The notes under the pieces: generated by a model
Told to the model about the DNA's origin: nothing
What the model saw: only the letters and a program-made list of their open reading frames with translations
Databases searched by the model: none
Assembly (NCBI GenBank): GCA_040755915.1
Contig: JBFLWM010000016.1
Coordinates: forward strand, 1 to 57,752
From: Sulfurivermis sp040755915
Lineage (GTDB): Bacteria > Pseudomonadota > Gammaproteobacteria > Thiohalomonadales > Thiohalomonadaceae
DNA: 57,752 bases
Direction of reading: 5' to 3'
Shown: one piece after another, positions 25,002 to 33,266 of the stretch
Layout of the letters: each line of letters starts with the position of its first letter
Numbering within the stretch: position 1 is the stretch's first letter
Translations under genes and position numbers: made by a program

Positions 25002-25040
25002 TCTGGCCGGCAGGCACGCGCTGTACACAGCGCCCGGTCG

Positions 25041-26558
25041 TTACTCCTTGGCTATGTGGTGCAGCTCGTCCAGTCGTGCCAACACGTCGGCGGTGGGCGC
25101 GGTGAGCTGCTCCACCAGCCGCTGTGCCTCGGCCTTGTTGCCGGCCTCGTGCATCTCCACCACCTGGCGGGCGATGGCGTGGATCTGGCGGTGCGGCTCC
25201 TCGATGGCGCGGAACGCGCCGATGCTGCCGTACATCTCCTGACCGCTGCTGTAATACCACTTGCCGAAGCGGCAGAAGTGGTGGTCTGTCACCTCGCTGG
25301 AGCGCATCTGGGTGCGGCCGAGCAGCAGTTCGGTGAGACGCTTCTTCCACAGCATGTGATCGGACTTGGCAACCAGGACCGCCTTGTGCGGGATCTGGAA
25401 TTGCTCCAGCGTGCGCAACTGATCGCCGATTACCGCGTTCATCTGCTCGATGGTATCGACGGCGCTGTGTGCCTGGCGCGTGTTGTTGCTGGCCAGGTCG
25501 GAGATGCGCTGGATGCTGGCGGCGATCTCTTCGGTGGCCGTCTGCTGCTCGCTGGCGGCGGCGGCGATCTGGCCGATGAGGGTGGTCACGGTTTCGATGC
25601 CGCCCTTTACGGTGTCGAAGGCCTCGCCGGTCTGCAGGGCCGCCTGGCGACTGTTGTCGGCGCGGTCGACACCGGTCTGCATGGTGGTGGTGACGGCGGC
25701 GATCTCGCTCTGGATCGAATGGATCATGGCGGCGATCTCGCTGGTCGCCTTGCTGGTGCGTTCCGCCAGATTGCGCACCTCGTCGGCCACTACCGCGAAG
25801 CCGCGCCCGTGTTCGCCGGCACGCGCCGCCTCGATGGCGGCGTTGAGGGCCAGCAGGTTGGTCTGTCCGGCAATGTCGTTGATCACGGCGGTGATTTCAC
25901 CGATGCGCCGCGACGAATCGCCCAGTGCCTCTACCTTGGCCGCTGCCTCACCCACCGTATCCGCCAGTTGGCTCATGCTCTCCAGGGTCTGCTGGGCTAT
26001 GCTGTTGCCTTCGCTCACCGTGCTGCCCAGTTCAGTGACCGCCGCACTGACGCTGCGGGCGTTTTCCGCCGTGCCGGCGACGGTGGCGCTGATCTGGCGG
26101 CTGGCCTCGGAGATGCTGTGCACGTGGTTTTCTTCCGCCTCGACGTTGAACACCACCTTGGAGGATGAGCTGACCGTCTCGAAGCTGGCCGAGGCGATAT
26201 TTACGGTGTTGCCGAGGATGCGTTCCATCATGGTGCGGTTGGCGCCCACCGAGGTGGCCACATCGGTCAGCATGTCACCGATCTGGCCCTGATAGGGATT
26301 ATGCACCTCGACGGTGAAGTCACCCTCGGCGACATGGCGCATAACATTGCTGACGGTACGCAGCGGCTGCATCAGGCCACGCACGAACAGCACCATCACG
26401 GCGGCATCGAGAACCAGCAGCACCACTACCCATGCCATGACGTCCAGACCGATGCGGCCTTCGTTGAGCAGCCAGCCCCAGAGCACGGCATAGGGGGCGC
26501 CGATGATGACGGCGAGCAGCAGGATATTGAAGGACAGCGAGCGGTTTCGAATGAGCAT
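25041..26558 (-). CDS. methyl-accepting chemotaxis protein with CZB domain
   Basis: 505 aa from ATG 26558 (GGAGA upstream). Two N-terminal TMs (about 10-30 and 42-60) with almost no periplasmic loop, HAMP-like region (61-115), the MCP signalling domain with its hairpin tip EAARAGEHGRGFAVVADEVRNLAERT split over about 245-270, and a C-terminal CZB zinc-binding domain: the HHFCRFGKWYY signature is near residue 430 with further His near H460. CZB domains bind zinc and in related proteins sense zinc or hypochlorous acid. The receptor thus senses from the cytoplasm. No CheA/CheY genes are nearby. It converges on the PAS3-GGDEF-EAL gene. Confidence 0.92.
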   Translation of the reverse strand: MLIRNRSLSFNILLLAVIIGAPYAVLWGWLLNEGRIGLDVMAWVVVLLVLDAAVMVLFVRGLMQPLRTVSNVMRHVAEGDFTVEVHNPYQGQIGDMLTDVATSVGANRTMMERILGNTVNIASASFETVSSSSKVVFNVEAEENHVHSISEASRQISATVAGTAENARSVSAAVTELGSTVSEGNSIAQQTLESMSQLADTVGEAAAKVEALGDSSRRIGEITAVINDIAGQTNLLALNAAIEAARAGEHGRGFAVVADEVRNLAERTSKATSEIAAMIHSIQSEIAAVTTTMQTGVDRADNSRQAALQTGEAFDTVKGGIETVTTLIGQIAAAASEQQTATEEIAASIQRISDLASNNTRQAHSAVDTIEQMNAVIGDQLRTLEQFQIPHKAVLVAKSDHMLWKKRLTELLLGRTQMRSSEVTDHHFCRFGKWYYSSGQEMYGSIGAFRAIEEPHRQIHAIARQVVEMHEAGNKAEAQRLVEQLTAPTADVLARLDELHHIAKE

Positions 26559-26704
26559 CGCAGCGAGTTCTCCGCGCCGGCGCGGCATCCTGCCGCTGGA
26601 TTCAGTCCGCACCGGGGCGACGGCGACAGGACGCTTTTTACGAGTATAGAGTGTAAAAGCGCCGTCGCCGCCTGCACTTGACGTGCATCAAGGGGGCGGG
26701 GACT

Positions 26705-27538
26705 TCAGTCGGCGCCGGGAACGCAGGTGGCGGGACAGTCGAGGTGGAAGGCGGTGCCGTCTTCCAGGCGCAGGGCGGTGAGGGCGCCGCCCCACAGGCA
26801 GCCGGTGTCCAGAGCGCAGACATTGTTGTTGCGGTGAAAGCCGAGTGTGGACCAGTGGCCAAACAGGATGTGCTGGTCACGGCTGCGGCGTCCAGGTACG
26901 GCAAACCACGGCAGCACGGTGGCATCGGCACTGTCCGGTTTGCCCTTGTGGTGGAAATCCAGTTCGCCGGCGGGGGTGCAGAAGCGCAGGCGCGTAAAGC
27001 AGTTCACGGCGAAGCGCAGTCGATCCCAGCCGCGCAGTTGCTCGTCCCACCGCTTGGGTTTGTTGCCGTACATGTTTTCCATGAAGGCGACGAAGTCAGC
27101 GCCACGCAGCACTGTTTCCACTTCGCCGGCCAGACGCTGCGCGGTGGCCAGATCCCACTGGGGTGGCAGGCCGGCGTGCACCATGGTGTAGTTCAGCTGT
27201 GCGTCGTGATGCAGCAGCGGCTGCTGGCGCAGCCAGTTGCACAGCTCGTCGCGGTCCGGTGCCTGCATGATGGGCAGCAGGGTGTCGTTGGAACTGAAGT
27301 GGTGGTGCTTCTGTTGCCATACGGCCAGCAGGTGCAGGTCATGATTGCCCAGCACGGTGACGGCACGGTCCCCCAGATCGCGCACGAAACGCAGTACCTG
27401 GAGAGACTTCGGGCCGCGGTTCACCAAATCGCCGGCAAACCACAGCCGGTCGCTGGCTGGATCGAAGCGTATCTGTTCCAGCAGCTGCAGCAGCTGGTCG
27501 TGGCAGCCCTGGATGTCACCGATGGCGTATGTGGACAC
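26705..27538 (-). CDS. apaH: ApaH, symmetrical Ap4A hydrolase
   Basis: 277 aa, start GTG 27538. Metallophosphatase motifs are complete: GDIQGCHDQL (7-16), WFAGDLVNRGPKS (33-45), TVLGNHDLHL (61-70), and later histidines in VHAGLPPQWD and ILFGHWSTLGF. Length equals the E. coli enzyme (about 280). It cleaves diadenosine tetraphosphate symmetrically to two ADP. In E. coli apaH directly follows apaG; here it follows a methyltransferase gene and is 3.3 kb away from apaG. The leader contains the heptad repeat site B. Confidence 0.96.
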   Translation of the reverse strand: MSTYAIGDIQGCHDQLLQLLEQIRFDPASDRLWFAGDLVNRGPKSLQVLRFVRDLGDRAVTVLGNHDLHLLAVWQQKHHHFSSNDTLLPIMQAPDRDELCNWLRQQPLLHHDAQLNYTMVHAGLPPQWDLATAQRLAGEVETVLRGADFVAFMENMYGNKPKRWDEQLRGWDRLRFAVNCFTRLRFCTPAGELDFHHKGKPDSADATVLPWFAVPGRRSRDQHILFGHWSTLGFHRNNNVCALDTGCLWGGALTALRLEDGTAFHLDCPATCVPGAD

Positions 27539-27567
27539 GGTTCTGTCTACCGGTTGTGTAAAGCAGT

Positions 27568-27645
27568 GAAGTTACAAGTTTCAAGACACAAGTTGCAAGA
27601 AAAGACCAACAAGCCTGCTTGTCACTCGTCACCTGTCACTTTCTT
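27568..27645. repeat. inverted heptanucleotide repeat, site B
   Basis: GAAGTTA CAAGTTT (27568-27581) CAAGACA CAAGTTG CAAGAAA (27582-27602) face CTTGTCA CTCGTCA CCTGTCA CTTTCTT (27618-27645). The phase is exactly 7 bases. The right arm forms the last codons of the methyltransferase gene (stop at 27622-27624) and the left arm lies in the apaH leader. Confidence 0.75.
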
Positions 27646-28230
27646 CAACTCGATGCGGCGAAACCATCCCCGCGCCAGTATCGGCTCGTCCAGTTTGAGA
27701 TGCAGATGCGTGCAGCAGGCGAGGACATCCTCCAGCACCACATCGGTGCGGGTAGCGATGTGGCGGGTGAACAGGTTGAGCAGGCGGCGCAGCGGCGCGC
27801 GCTCGCCGGGACGCAGGAATTTGTCGACGATGAGGATATGGCCGCCAGGCCGGAGTACGCGCTCGGCCTCGGCCAGCAGCCGTTCCGGATGCGGCACTAC
27901 GGCAAGGATCAGGTGCAGTACCACCGCATCGAAACTGGCGTCACGATAGGGCAACTGCATGGCGTCGCCCAGATGCAGGCGGATGTCATCACGCCCGGCG
28001 CTGCGCCGCCGCGCATGGCGCAGCATTGCCGGTGTCAGGTCGAGGCCGATGTAGCAGGGGCCAGGCGGCAGGTGCGGGATGTCGAGCCCGGTACCGATGC
28101 CGGCGAGCAGCACGTCGCCCTGGCGCACCGGCAACCGTTGCAGGCTGTCACGGCGCAGAGGCAGGCTGGCCCGTCCGATCGCCAGGTCATAAAGGGGGGC
28201 CAGCAGGGTGTAGGTATGACGCAAAGACAT
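27622..28230 (-). CDS. class I SAM-dependent methyltransferase
   Basis: 202 aa from ATG 28230; the frame extends to 28404 but the upstream part overlaps the divergent promoter region. Motif I is LLAGIGTGLDIPHLP (about 40-54), followed by YIGLDLTPAML, the acidic end of strand 2, GDAMQLPYRDASFDAVV (motif IV region) and VLRPGGHILIVDKF. It belongs to the UbiE/Methyltransf_11 type; ubiquinone, lipid or small-molecule substrates are all possible. The last residues (KKVTGDE) are written in the heptad-repeat DNA. It lies upstream of apaH on the same strand. Confidence 0.85.
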   Translation of the reverse strand: MSLRHTYTLLAPLYDLAIGRASLPLRRDSLQRLPVRQGDVLLAGIGTGLDIPHLPPGPCYIGLDLTPAMLRHARRRSAGRDDIRLHLGDAMQLPYRDASFDAVVLHLILAVVPHPERLLAEAERVLRPGGHILIVDKFLRPGERAPLRRLLNLFTRHIATRTDVVLEDVLACCTHLHLKLDEPILARGWFRRIELKKVTGDE

Positions 28231-28346
28231 GCAAGTCAGCTCAGGGCGTGGCAGGGTACACACAGCGGGGGTATTGTAGGCGCTTTGTGCATTAACCCAT
28301 AATTGCACTCGTAATATTTCCTCGTACGACCAAGGGAATGCCAGAA

Positions 28347-30782
28347 ATGCACGATGCGACGCCTCCCGTTCGACTCCGGTCTGCCAGCGACCTGCACAAT
28401 GCATTGTTCGATGCCATGACCGACGGCGTCATCATGGTGAACACACAGGGCGTGATTATCGACTGCAACCCAATCTTCCACACCCGCCTGGGTTATACCA
28501 AGGACGAAGTGGTCGGCATGCCATTGAGTGTAATCGACCCGCCCGAATTTGCCGCCCAGGTGCCCGAGCGGTTGCGGCAGATCCGGCGTGACGGCCAGGC
28601 CACGTTCGAGACGGCGCATTACTACAAGGATGGCCGTGTGATGCCGGTGGAGCTGAATGCACGCTATGTCGATGTCGGCGACGAGACGATTTTCTTCTCC
28701 ATCGTGCGGGATATCACCGAGCGCAAGAAGCTGGAGGCCAACCTCAAGGATGGTCTGGAGATGTACCAGGCAGCAATCAATACTCCGGTGATGGGCTTCT
28801 GGGCCGTGGATGCGCGGGGCGCCCTGCTGGACGCCAATGATGCCTATGCCGCCCTGTCCGGCTACAGTCGCAGCGAACTGGTCCAGCTCACGATTCCGCA
28901 GCTGGAGGCCATCGAAAGGCCGGAGGAGACGGCACAGCGCATCAGGCAGATCATTGATGCGGGCTATGCGCGGTTTCGCAGCATGCATCGCCGCAAGGAT
29001 GGCAGTGTCTGGCCGGTGGAGGTGGTGACGACCTACTCGCCGATTCAGGGTGGGCGTTTCTTCGCCTTTCTGGAGGATCTTTCCGAGAAGGTTGAGTATG
29101 AGCGGCGTCTGGAGATCGCCGCCACGGTGTTCGATTCGATGGAACAGGCGGTGGTCGTCACGGATGCGGAAAACCGCATCGTGTCGATCAATCCGGCGGC
29201 AGCCCGGATTACCGGCTATAGCCTCGATGAGGTGCGCGGAAAGAATCCGCGTGTCTTCGCCTCGGGGCGCCATGACAAGGTGTTTTATGAGGAGATGTGG
29301 CGCACCCTGCTCAACGCCGGACGCTGGGAAGGTGAAATCTGGGACCGCCGCCAGGACGGCGAGATCTACCTGAAATGGCTGGCGATCAATGCCATTCGCG
29401 ATGCCACCGGCCGCATACACCAGTATGTGTCGGTCTTTTCCGATATCACCGAGCGCAAGAGAAACGAGGAGCTGATCTGGAAGCAGGCCAACTTTGATGC
29501 CCTGACCGAACTGCCCAACCGTCATCTGATGCACGAGCGTCTGGAGCAGGAGATGAAGAAGTCCTTGCGCGCAGGCTATCGGCTGGCGGTGCTGTTTATC
29601 GATCTGGATCGCTTCAAGGAGGTCAACGATACCTTCGGTCACGCCAAGGGGGATCTGCTGCTGGTGAGTGCGGCACGCCGCATCGTGGCGCGGCTGCGCG
29701 ATACCGATACCGTGGCGCGTCTGGGCGGCGATGAGTTCACGGTGATACTGCCCGACTTCGGCAGTTTCGCCGTTCTGGAGCGGCTGGCGCAATCCCTGAT
29801 AAACGACCTGTCCGAGCCCTATGAACTGGGCGATGGCGAATACGGTTATGTCTCGGCGAGCATCGGTGTAACGGTTTATCCTGATGATGCGCCGGATATC
29901 GATGGCCTGCTCAAGCATGCCGACCAGGCGATGTATGTGGCGAAGTCCGAAGGGCGCAATCGCTTCAGCTATTTTACGTCCTCGATGCAGGATGAGTCGC
30001 GTGACAAGCAGCTGCTGATCGGTGACTTGCGCCAGGCGCTCAGGCGCGGGCAGTTGGAGGTTTACTATCAGCCGATACTGGAGCTGCGCAGTGGCCGGAT
30101 CGTCAAGGCCGAGGCGCTGCTGCGCTGGAAACACCCCCAGCGGGGCATGATCAGTCCAGTCGTCTTCATTCCTCTCGCCGAGGACACCGGCCTGATCCAC
30201 GATATCGGCGACTGGGTCTCGCAACAGGCGCTGGATGGCGTGTTGCTGTGCCGGGAGCGTCACGGCCGGGACATCCAGATCAGCATCAACAAGTCACCTA
30301 TTCAATTCGAGCGCAGCGGCAAGGGGGCATGGATGGAGCGCCTCACGGCGCTGGGCCTGCCCAGCAACTGCATCATTGTGGAGATCACCGAAAGCTCGCT
30401 GCTCAGCAAGTCACCGCGCATCAAGCAGCAGTTGACGGACTACTTCAATGCCGGCATTGAAGTTTCCATTGATGATTTCGGTACCGGCTTCTCCTCTCTG
30501 TCCTATCTGCACCAGTTCGATATCGACTATCTCAAGATCGACCGTTCCTTCGTCTCCGGCCTGGGGGTCAACGATGCACAGACGGCGTTGTGCGAGGCGA
30601 TTATCGTAATGGCGCACAAGCTCGGGATCAGGACGATCGCCGAAGGCGTGGAAACGGAGGCGCAGCGCGACATGCTGGACCGTTTCGGCTGCGACTTCGT
30701 GCAGGGCTTTCTGTATGCCCCGGCACTTCCCTTTGCCGAGTTTGAACAGCTGTTGTCAGAAAACGGGAAACCTGTGCAGTAG
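28347..30782 (+). CDS. cytoplasmic PAS3-GGDEF-EAL c-di-GMP protein
   Basis: 811 aa from ATG 28347, preferred over ATG 28338 because AAGGGA (28332-28337) directly touches the latter but is 9 bases from this one. No TM or signal. Three PAS domains (about 13-128, 138-250, 255-372), then GGDEF (460-464, I-site R451-DT-D454) and EAL (589-591 in KAEALLRW). Later EAL motifs are intact (SIDDFGTGFSSLSYL, LKIDRSFV, AEGVETEAQ). Both activities are possible. It sits on the opposite strand between apaG and apaH, an evident insertion into the usual apaGH order, and its 117-base leader (28231-28346) is shared with the divergent methyltransferase gene. Confidence 0.93.
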   Translation: MHDATPPVRLRSASDLHNALFDAMTDGVIMVNTQGVIIDCNPIFHTRLGYTKDEVVGMPLSVIDPPEFAAQVPERLRQIRRDGQATFETAHYYKDGRVMPVELNARYVDVGDETIFFSIVRDITERKKLEANLKDGLEMYQAAINTPVMGFWAVDARGALLDANDAYAALSGYSRSELVQLTIPQLEAIERPEETAQRIRQIIDAGYARFRSMHRRKDGSVWPVEVVTTYSPIQGGRFFAFLEDLSEKVEYERRLEIAATVFDSMEQAVVVTDAENRIVSINPAAARITGYSLDEVRGKNPRVFASGRHDKVFYEEMWRTLLNAGRWEGEIWDRRQDGEIYLKWLAINAIRDATGRIHQYVSVFSDITERKRNEELIWKQANFDALTELPNRHLMHERLEQEMKKSLRAGYRLAVLFIDLDRFKEVNDTFGHAKGDLLLVSAARRIVARLRDTDTVARLGGDEFTVILPDFGSFAVLERLAQSLINDLSEPYELGDGEYGYVSASIGVTVYPDDAPDIDGLLKHADQAMYVAKSEGRNRFSYFTSSMQDESRDKQLLIGDLRQALRRGQLEVYYQPILELRSGRIVKAEALLRWKHPQRGMISPVVFIPLAEDTGLIHDIGDWVSQQALDGVLLCRERHGRDIQISINKSPIQFERSGKGAWMERLTALGLPSNCIIVEITESSLLSKSPRIKQQLTDYFNAGIEVSIDDFGTGFSSLSYLHQFDIDYLKIDRSFVSGLGVNDAQTALCEAIIVMAHKLGIRTIAEGVETEAQRDMLDRFGCDFVQGFLYAPALPFAEFEQLLSENGKPVQ

Positions 30783-30796
30783 CGCCGGTGCGGCTG

Positions 30797-31174
30797 TCAG
30801 TGCAGCGTCCGCGGCATCGACAGGCGGAACACCGGAATGTCGGCGTCGAACTCGTGGCCATCGTCGGCGCGCATCTGGTAGCTGCCCTGCATCGCCCCCA
30901 CCGGTGTGTCGAGCACGGTGCCGCTGGTGTAGCGGAAGTGCTTGCCCGGCTCCAGATGCGGCTGTTCGCCCACCACGCCGGCCCCTTGCACCTCCTGCAC
31001 GGCACCGTTGCCGTCGGTGATGATCCAGTGCCGTGACAGCAGCTTGGCGGCCACGCTGCCGGTGTTGCGGATGGTGATGGTGTAGGAGAAGACGTAGCGG
31101 TCTTCCTCCGGCAGGGACTGCTCGTCGAGGTACTGGGTTTCCACCTCGACGGCAATGCGGTACTTGTCATTCAT
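30797..31174 (-). CDS. apaG: ApaG
   Basis: 125 aa from ATG 31174, the same length as E. coli ApaG; GTG 31186 is also in frame. Immunoglobulin-like beta fold with the family segments YVFSYTITIRNTGS (about 28-41), LLSRHWIITDGNG (about 46-58), VVGEQPHLEPGKHFRYTSG (about 68-86) and GSYQM. The role is not fully known; ApaG is linked to Co2+ resistance and Mg2+ efflux phenotypes and binds pyrophosphate. The start overlaps the glk stop by 8 bases (ATGAATGA), so translation is coupled. It converges on the GGDEF-EAL gene. Confidence 0.95.
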   Translation of the reverse strand: MNDKYRIAVEVETQYLDEQSLPEEDRYVFSYTITIRNTGSVAAKLLSRHWIITDGNGAVQEVQGAGVVGEQPHLEPGKHFRYTSGTVLDTPVGAMQGSYQMRADDGHEFDADIPVFRLSMPRTLH

Positions 31175-32186
31175 GGCCTGGGTCACGGGTCGGTGGCCGG
31201 GTTGCCCTACGCGCGGCCACCAGCAGGGCGCCGAGCAATCCGATCTGCGGATTGGTCACCACATGCACCGGGATGTTTTCCACCACCGGACGCATGCGGC
31301 CTTTGTCGGTGTAACTGTGGGCGAAGCCGCCCTGTTGCAAGTGCGGCAGGATCTTCGCGGCGATGCCGCCGGCCAGATAGACGCCGCCGCGTGCCAGGCA
31401 GGCCAGGGCCAGATTGCCGGCCACGGCGCCATACAGGCGCACGAACAGCGCCAGCGCGGCGCTGGCGCGGGTATCCCCTGCGCTGGCGATCGCCGCGGCC
31501 GGATCAGCCGCTTGCAGCAGTTCTGCGCGGTCATCGGCGCCATCACACGCCAGCAGATAGCGGTAGATGTTCACCAGGCCCGGTCCGGAGATGACGCGCT
31601 CCCACGATACGTGGCCGAACTCGGCACGCAGGAAGGCGAGCAGGCCGTCCTGCAGTTCATCGCCGCCGCCGAAATCCATATGCCCCGCTTCGGTGGGAAA
31701 TACCTCATGGCGTTCCGCACAGGGCATGAGCAGTGCCACGCCGAGACCGGTGCCGGCGCCGAGCACCACGCGTGGCGCCTGGGGGTCGGCGGGGGCCTCG
31801 TGCAGGGTGATGAGTTCGTCGGGCTGCAGCGCGGCGATGCCGTGGCCGATGGCCTCGAAATCGTTGCTGAGCACCACCGGCGCGCCGAGATGGGCGGCGA
31901 GGCGTTGCGCGTCGAGTTGCCAGGGCAGGTTGGTGAGTCGCGCCGTCTGTCGCGGCGCCTCGCCCTGCACCGGGCCGGCCACGGCGAGGCAGACGCCGTG
32001 CAGCGGTGCTGTGTCGCCGCGCAGGAAGTCATCGAGCAGCGGAGCAATGTCGCGATAGTCGGCGCTGGCGTAGCGCGCCTCGCGCAGCACACGCTGCGGC
32101 CGCACGGCGCCGGGCTGGAACTCCGCCAGTTGCAGCAGGGTTTTGGTGCCGCCGATGTCGGCGGCGAGGACGCGTAACAGGGTCAT
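31167..32186 (-). CDS. glk: Glk, glucokinase
   Basis: 339 aa, ROK-unlike bacterial Glk type. Phosphate 1 motif LAADIGGTKT (7-16), phosphate 2 region LGAGTGLGVALL (about 142-153), the sugar-binding SNDFEAIGHG (107-116), and EAGHMDFGG. It phosphorylates glucose to glucose-6-phosphate. It lies 6 bases downstream of pgl and overlaps apaG, placing two central carbon enzymes inside the lptD-apaG cluster. No other sugar transport or Entner-Doudoroff gene is in the window. Confidence 0.95.
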   Translation of the reverse strand: MTLLRVLAADIGGTKTLLQLAEFQPGAVRPQRVLREARYASADYRDIAPLLDDFLRGDTAPLHGVCLAVAGPVQGEAPRQTARLTNLPWQLDAQRLAAHLGAPVVLSNDFEAIGHGIAALQPDELITLHEAPADPQAPRVVLGAGTGLGVALLMPCAERHEVFPTEAGHMDFGGGDELQDGLLAFLRAEFGHVSWERVISGPGLVNIYRYLLACDGADDRAELLQAADPAAAIASAGDTRASAALALFVRLYGAVAGNLALACLARGGVYLAGGIAAKILPHLQQGGFAHSYTDKGRMRPVVENIPVHVVTNPQIGLLGALLVAARRATRPPTRDPGHE

Positions 32187-32192
32187 GCCGGA

Positions 32193-32921
32193 TCAGCTCC
32201 GCGGGGTGATGTGGCGCGCGGCCTGGGCATCGACGAACCACTCCAGCTGTCCCTTCGGGCGCAGCATTTCCACCGGCAGCGGATTGGCGTGGGCGATGTT
32301 GCGCAGCACATGGCGCAGCACGTCGGCCTTGTGCGCGCCGCTCACCAGCAGCATCACATGGCGGGCGCGGTTGAGCGCCGGCAGGGTGAGGGTGATGCGC
32401 CAGCTGTCCAGCTTGGGGACATAGTCGGCCGCTACCGCCTGTTTGCGCTGGTTGAGGGCATCGCCGCCCGGGAACAGCGAGGCGATGTGGCCGTCGGGGC
32501 CGAGGCCGAGCAGCAGCAGATCGAAGCCCTCCGCGGGGAGGTGGTGGCGCAACAGTGCGGCATAGTCGGCGGCAGCCTGTTCCGGCGCCAGTTCGCCGCT
32601 GATGCGGTGTACCTGCGGCGCGGCCGGCAGATGGTCGAGCAGGGCCTCCCGCACCATGCGGTAGTTGCTGTCGCGATGTTCCGGCGGCACGCCGCGCTCG
32701 TCACCGAAATACAGATGCACCCGGGACCAGTCGAGGCGTTCCGGCTGTCTGGCCAGCAGGGCATACAGTCCCTGCGGCGTGGCGCCGCCGGCGAGGGCGA
32801 GGTGAAAGGCATCGTGTTGGGCGAGGGTCTGGTTGCCCAGTTCCAGCAGTCGCTCCGCCGCTGCACGATACAGCGCATCAGGATCCGGCAGGATGTGGAG
32901 CTGGGGGGCCGGACGGGACAT
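32193..32921 (-). CDS. pgl: Pgl, 6-phosphogluconolactonase (DevB/SOL type)
   Basis: 242 aa. The family motifs are FHLALAGGATPQGLYALL (about 39-56), FGDERGVPPEHRDSNYRM (about 72-89) and LLLGLGPDGHIASLFPG (about 135-151), with the catalytic histidine in DGH. It hydrolyses 6-phosphoglucono-lactone in the oxidative pentose phosphate or Entner-Doudoroff path. zwf, its usual neighbour, is not seen. The gene starts two bases after the ComFB-like stop and is followed directly by glk, so ComFB-pgl-glk-apaG is one transcription unit. Confidence 0.94.
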   Translation of the reverse strand: MSRPAPQLHILPDPDALYRAAAERLLELGNQTLAQHDAFHLALAGGATPQGLYALLARQPERLDWSRVHLYFGDERGVPPEHRDSNYRMVREALLDHLPAAPQVHRISGELAPEQAAADYAALLRHHLPAEGFDLLLLGLGPDGHIASLFPGGDALNQRKQAVAADYVPKLDSWRITLTLPALNRARHVMLLVSGAHKADVLRHVLRNIAHANPLPVEMLRPKGQLEWFVDAQAARHITPRS

Positions 32922-32923
32922 GA

Positions 32924-33199
32924 TCAGTCGCGCATGTCACCGCGTTCGCGCACATAGTCGAGGGCCGCCGCCACCGCCGCCTCCACCTGTTTTTCCATGC
33001 GCTGCCATTCCTCGTCGCTGGTGAAGAAGGCCGTGTCCACGTCATGGCGCACGTAGCGGGTGGGCAGGCGGTTGAGGGCGACGCAGGCCACGTCTTCCAG
33101 CAGATCGTGATCGGTGATGCCCTGCTGCTCGATCAGAGCGTCCTGCAGATGTTCCAGTACCAGCTTTTCGTAATAGTTATGGATGTTCTCGAAGTTCAT
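32924..33199 (-). CDS. ComFB-family small protein (possible c-di-GMP receptor)
   Basis: 91 aa, all alpha-helical by composition. The segment DVACVALNRLPTRYVRHDVDTAF (about 36-58, read in two parts) matches the late-competence ComFB family core (ALNxLPxRY). Small ComFB proteins in cyanobacteria have been reported to bind c-di-GMP; whether this one does is an inference. Its place next to the CheW-LysM fusion and among three GGDEF-EAL genes fits a signalling role. No nearby competence gene is present. It begins 67 bases after the fusion gene and ends two bases before pgl. Confidence 0.78.
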   Translation of the reverse strand: MNFENIHNYYEKLVLEHLQDALIEQQGITDHDLLEDVACVALNRLPTRYVRHDVDTAFFTSDEEWQRMEKQVEAAVAAALDYVRERGDMRD

Positions 33200-33266
33200 C
33201 GCGCGCTTCCGTGACCGGGTGGGTGGTGTCTGCAGTTTAGCATTCCTCGCCGCCGCCGGACCGGGG

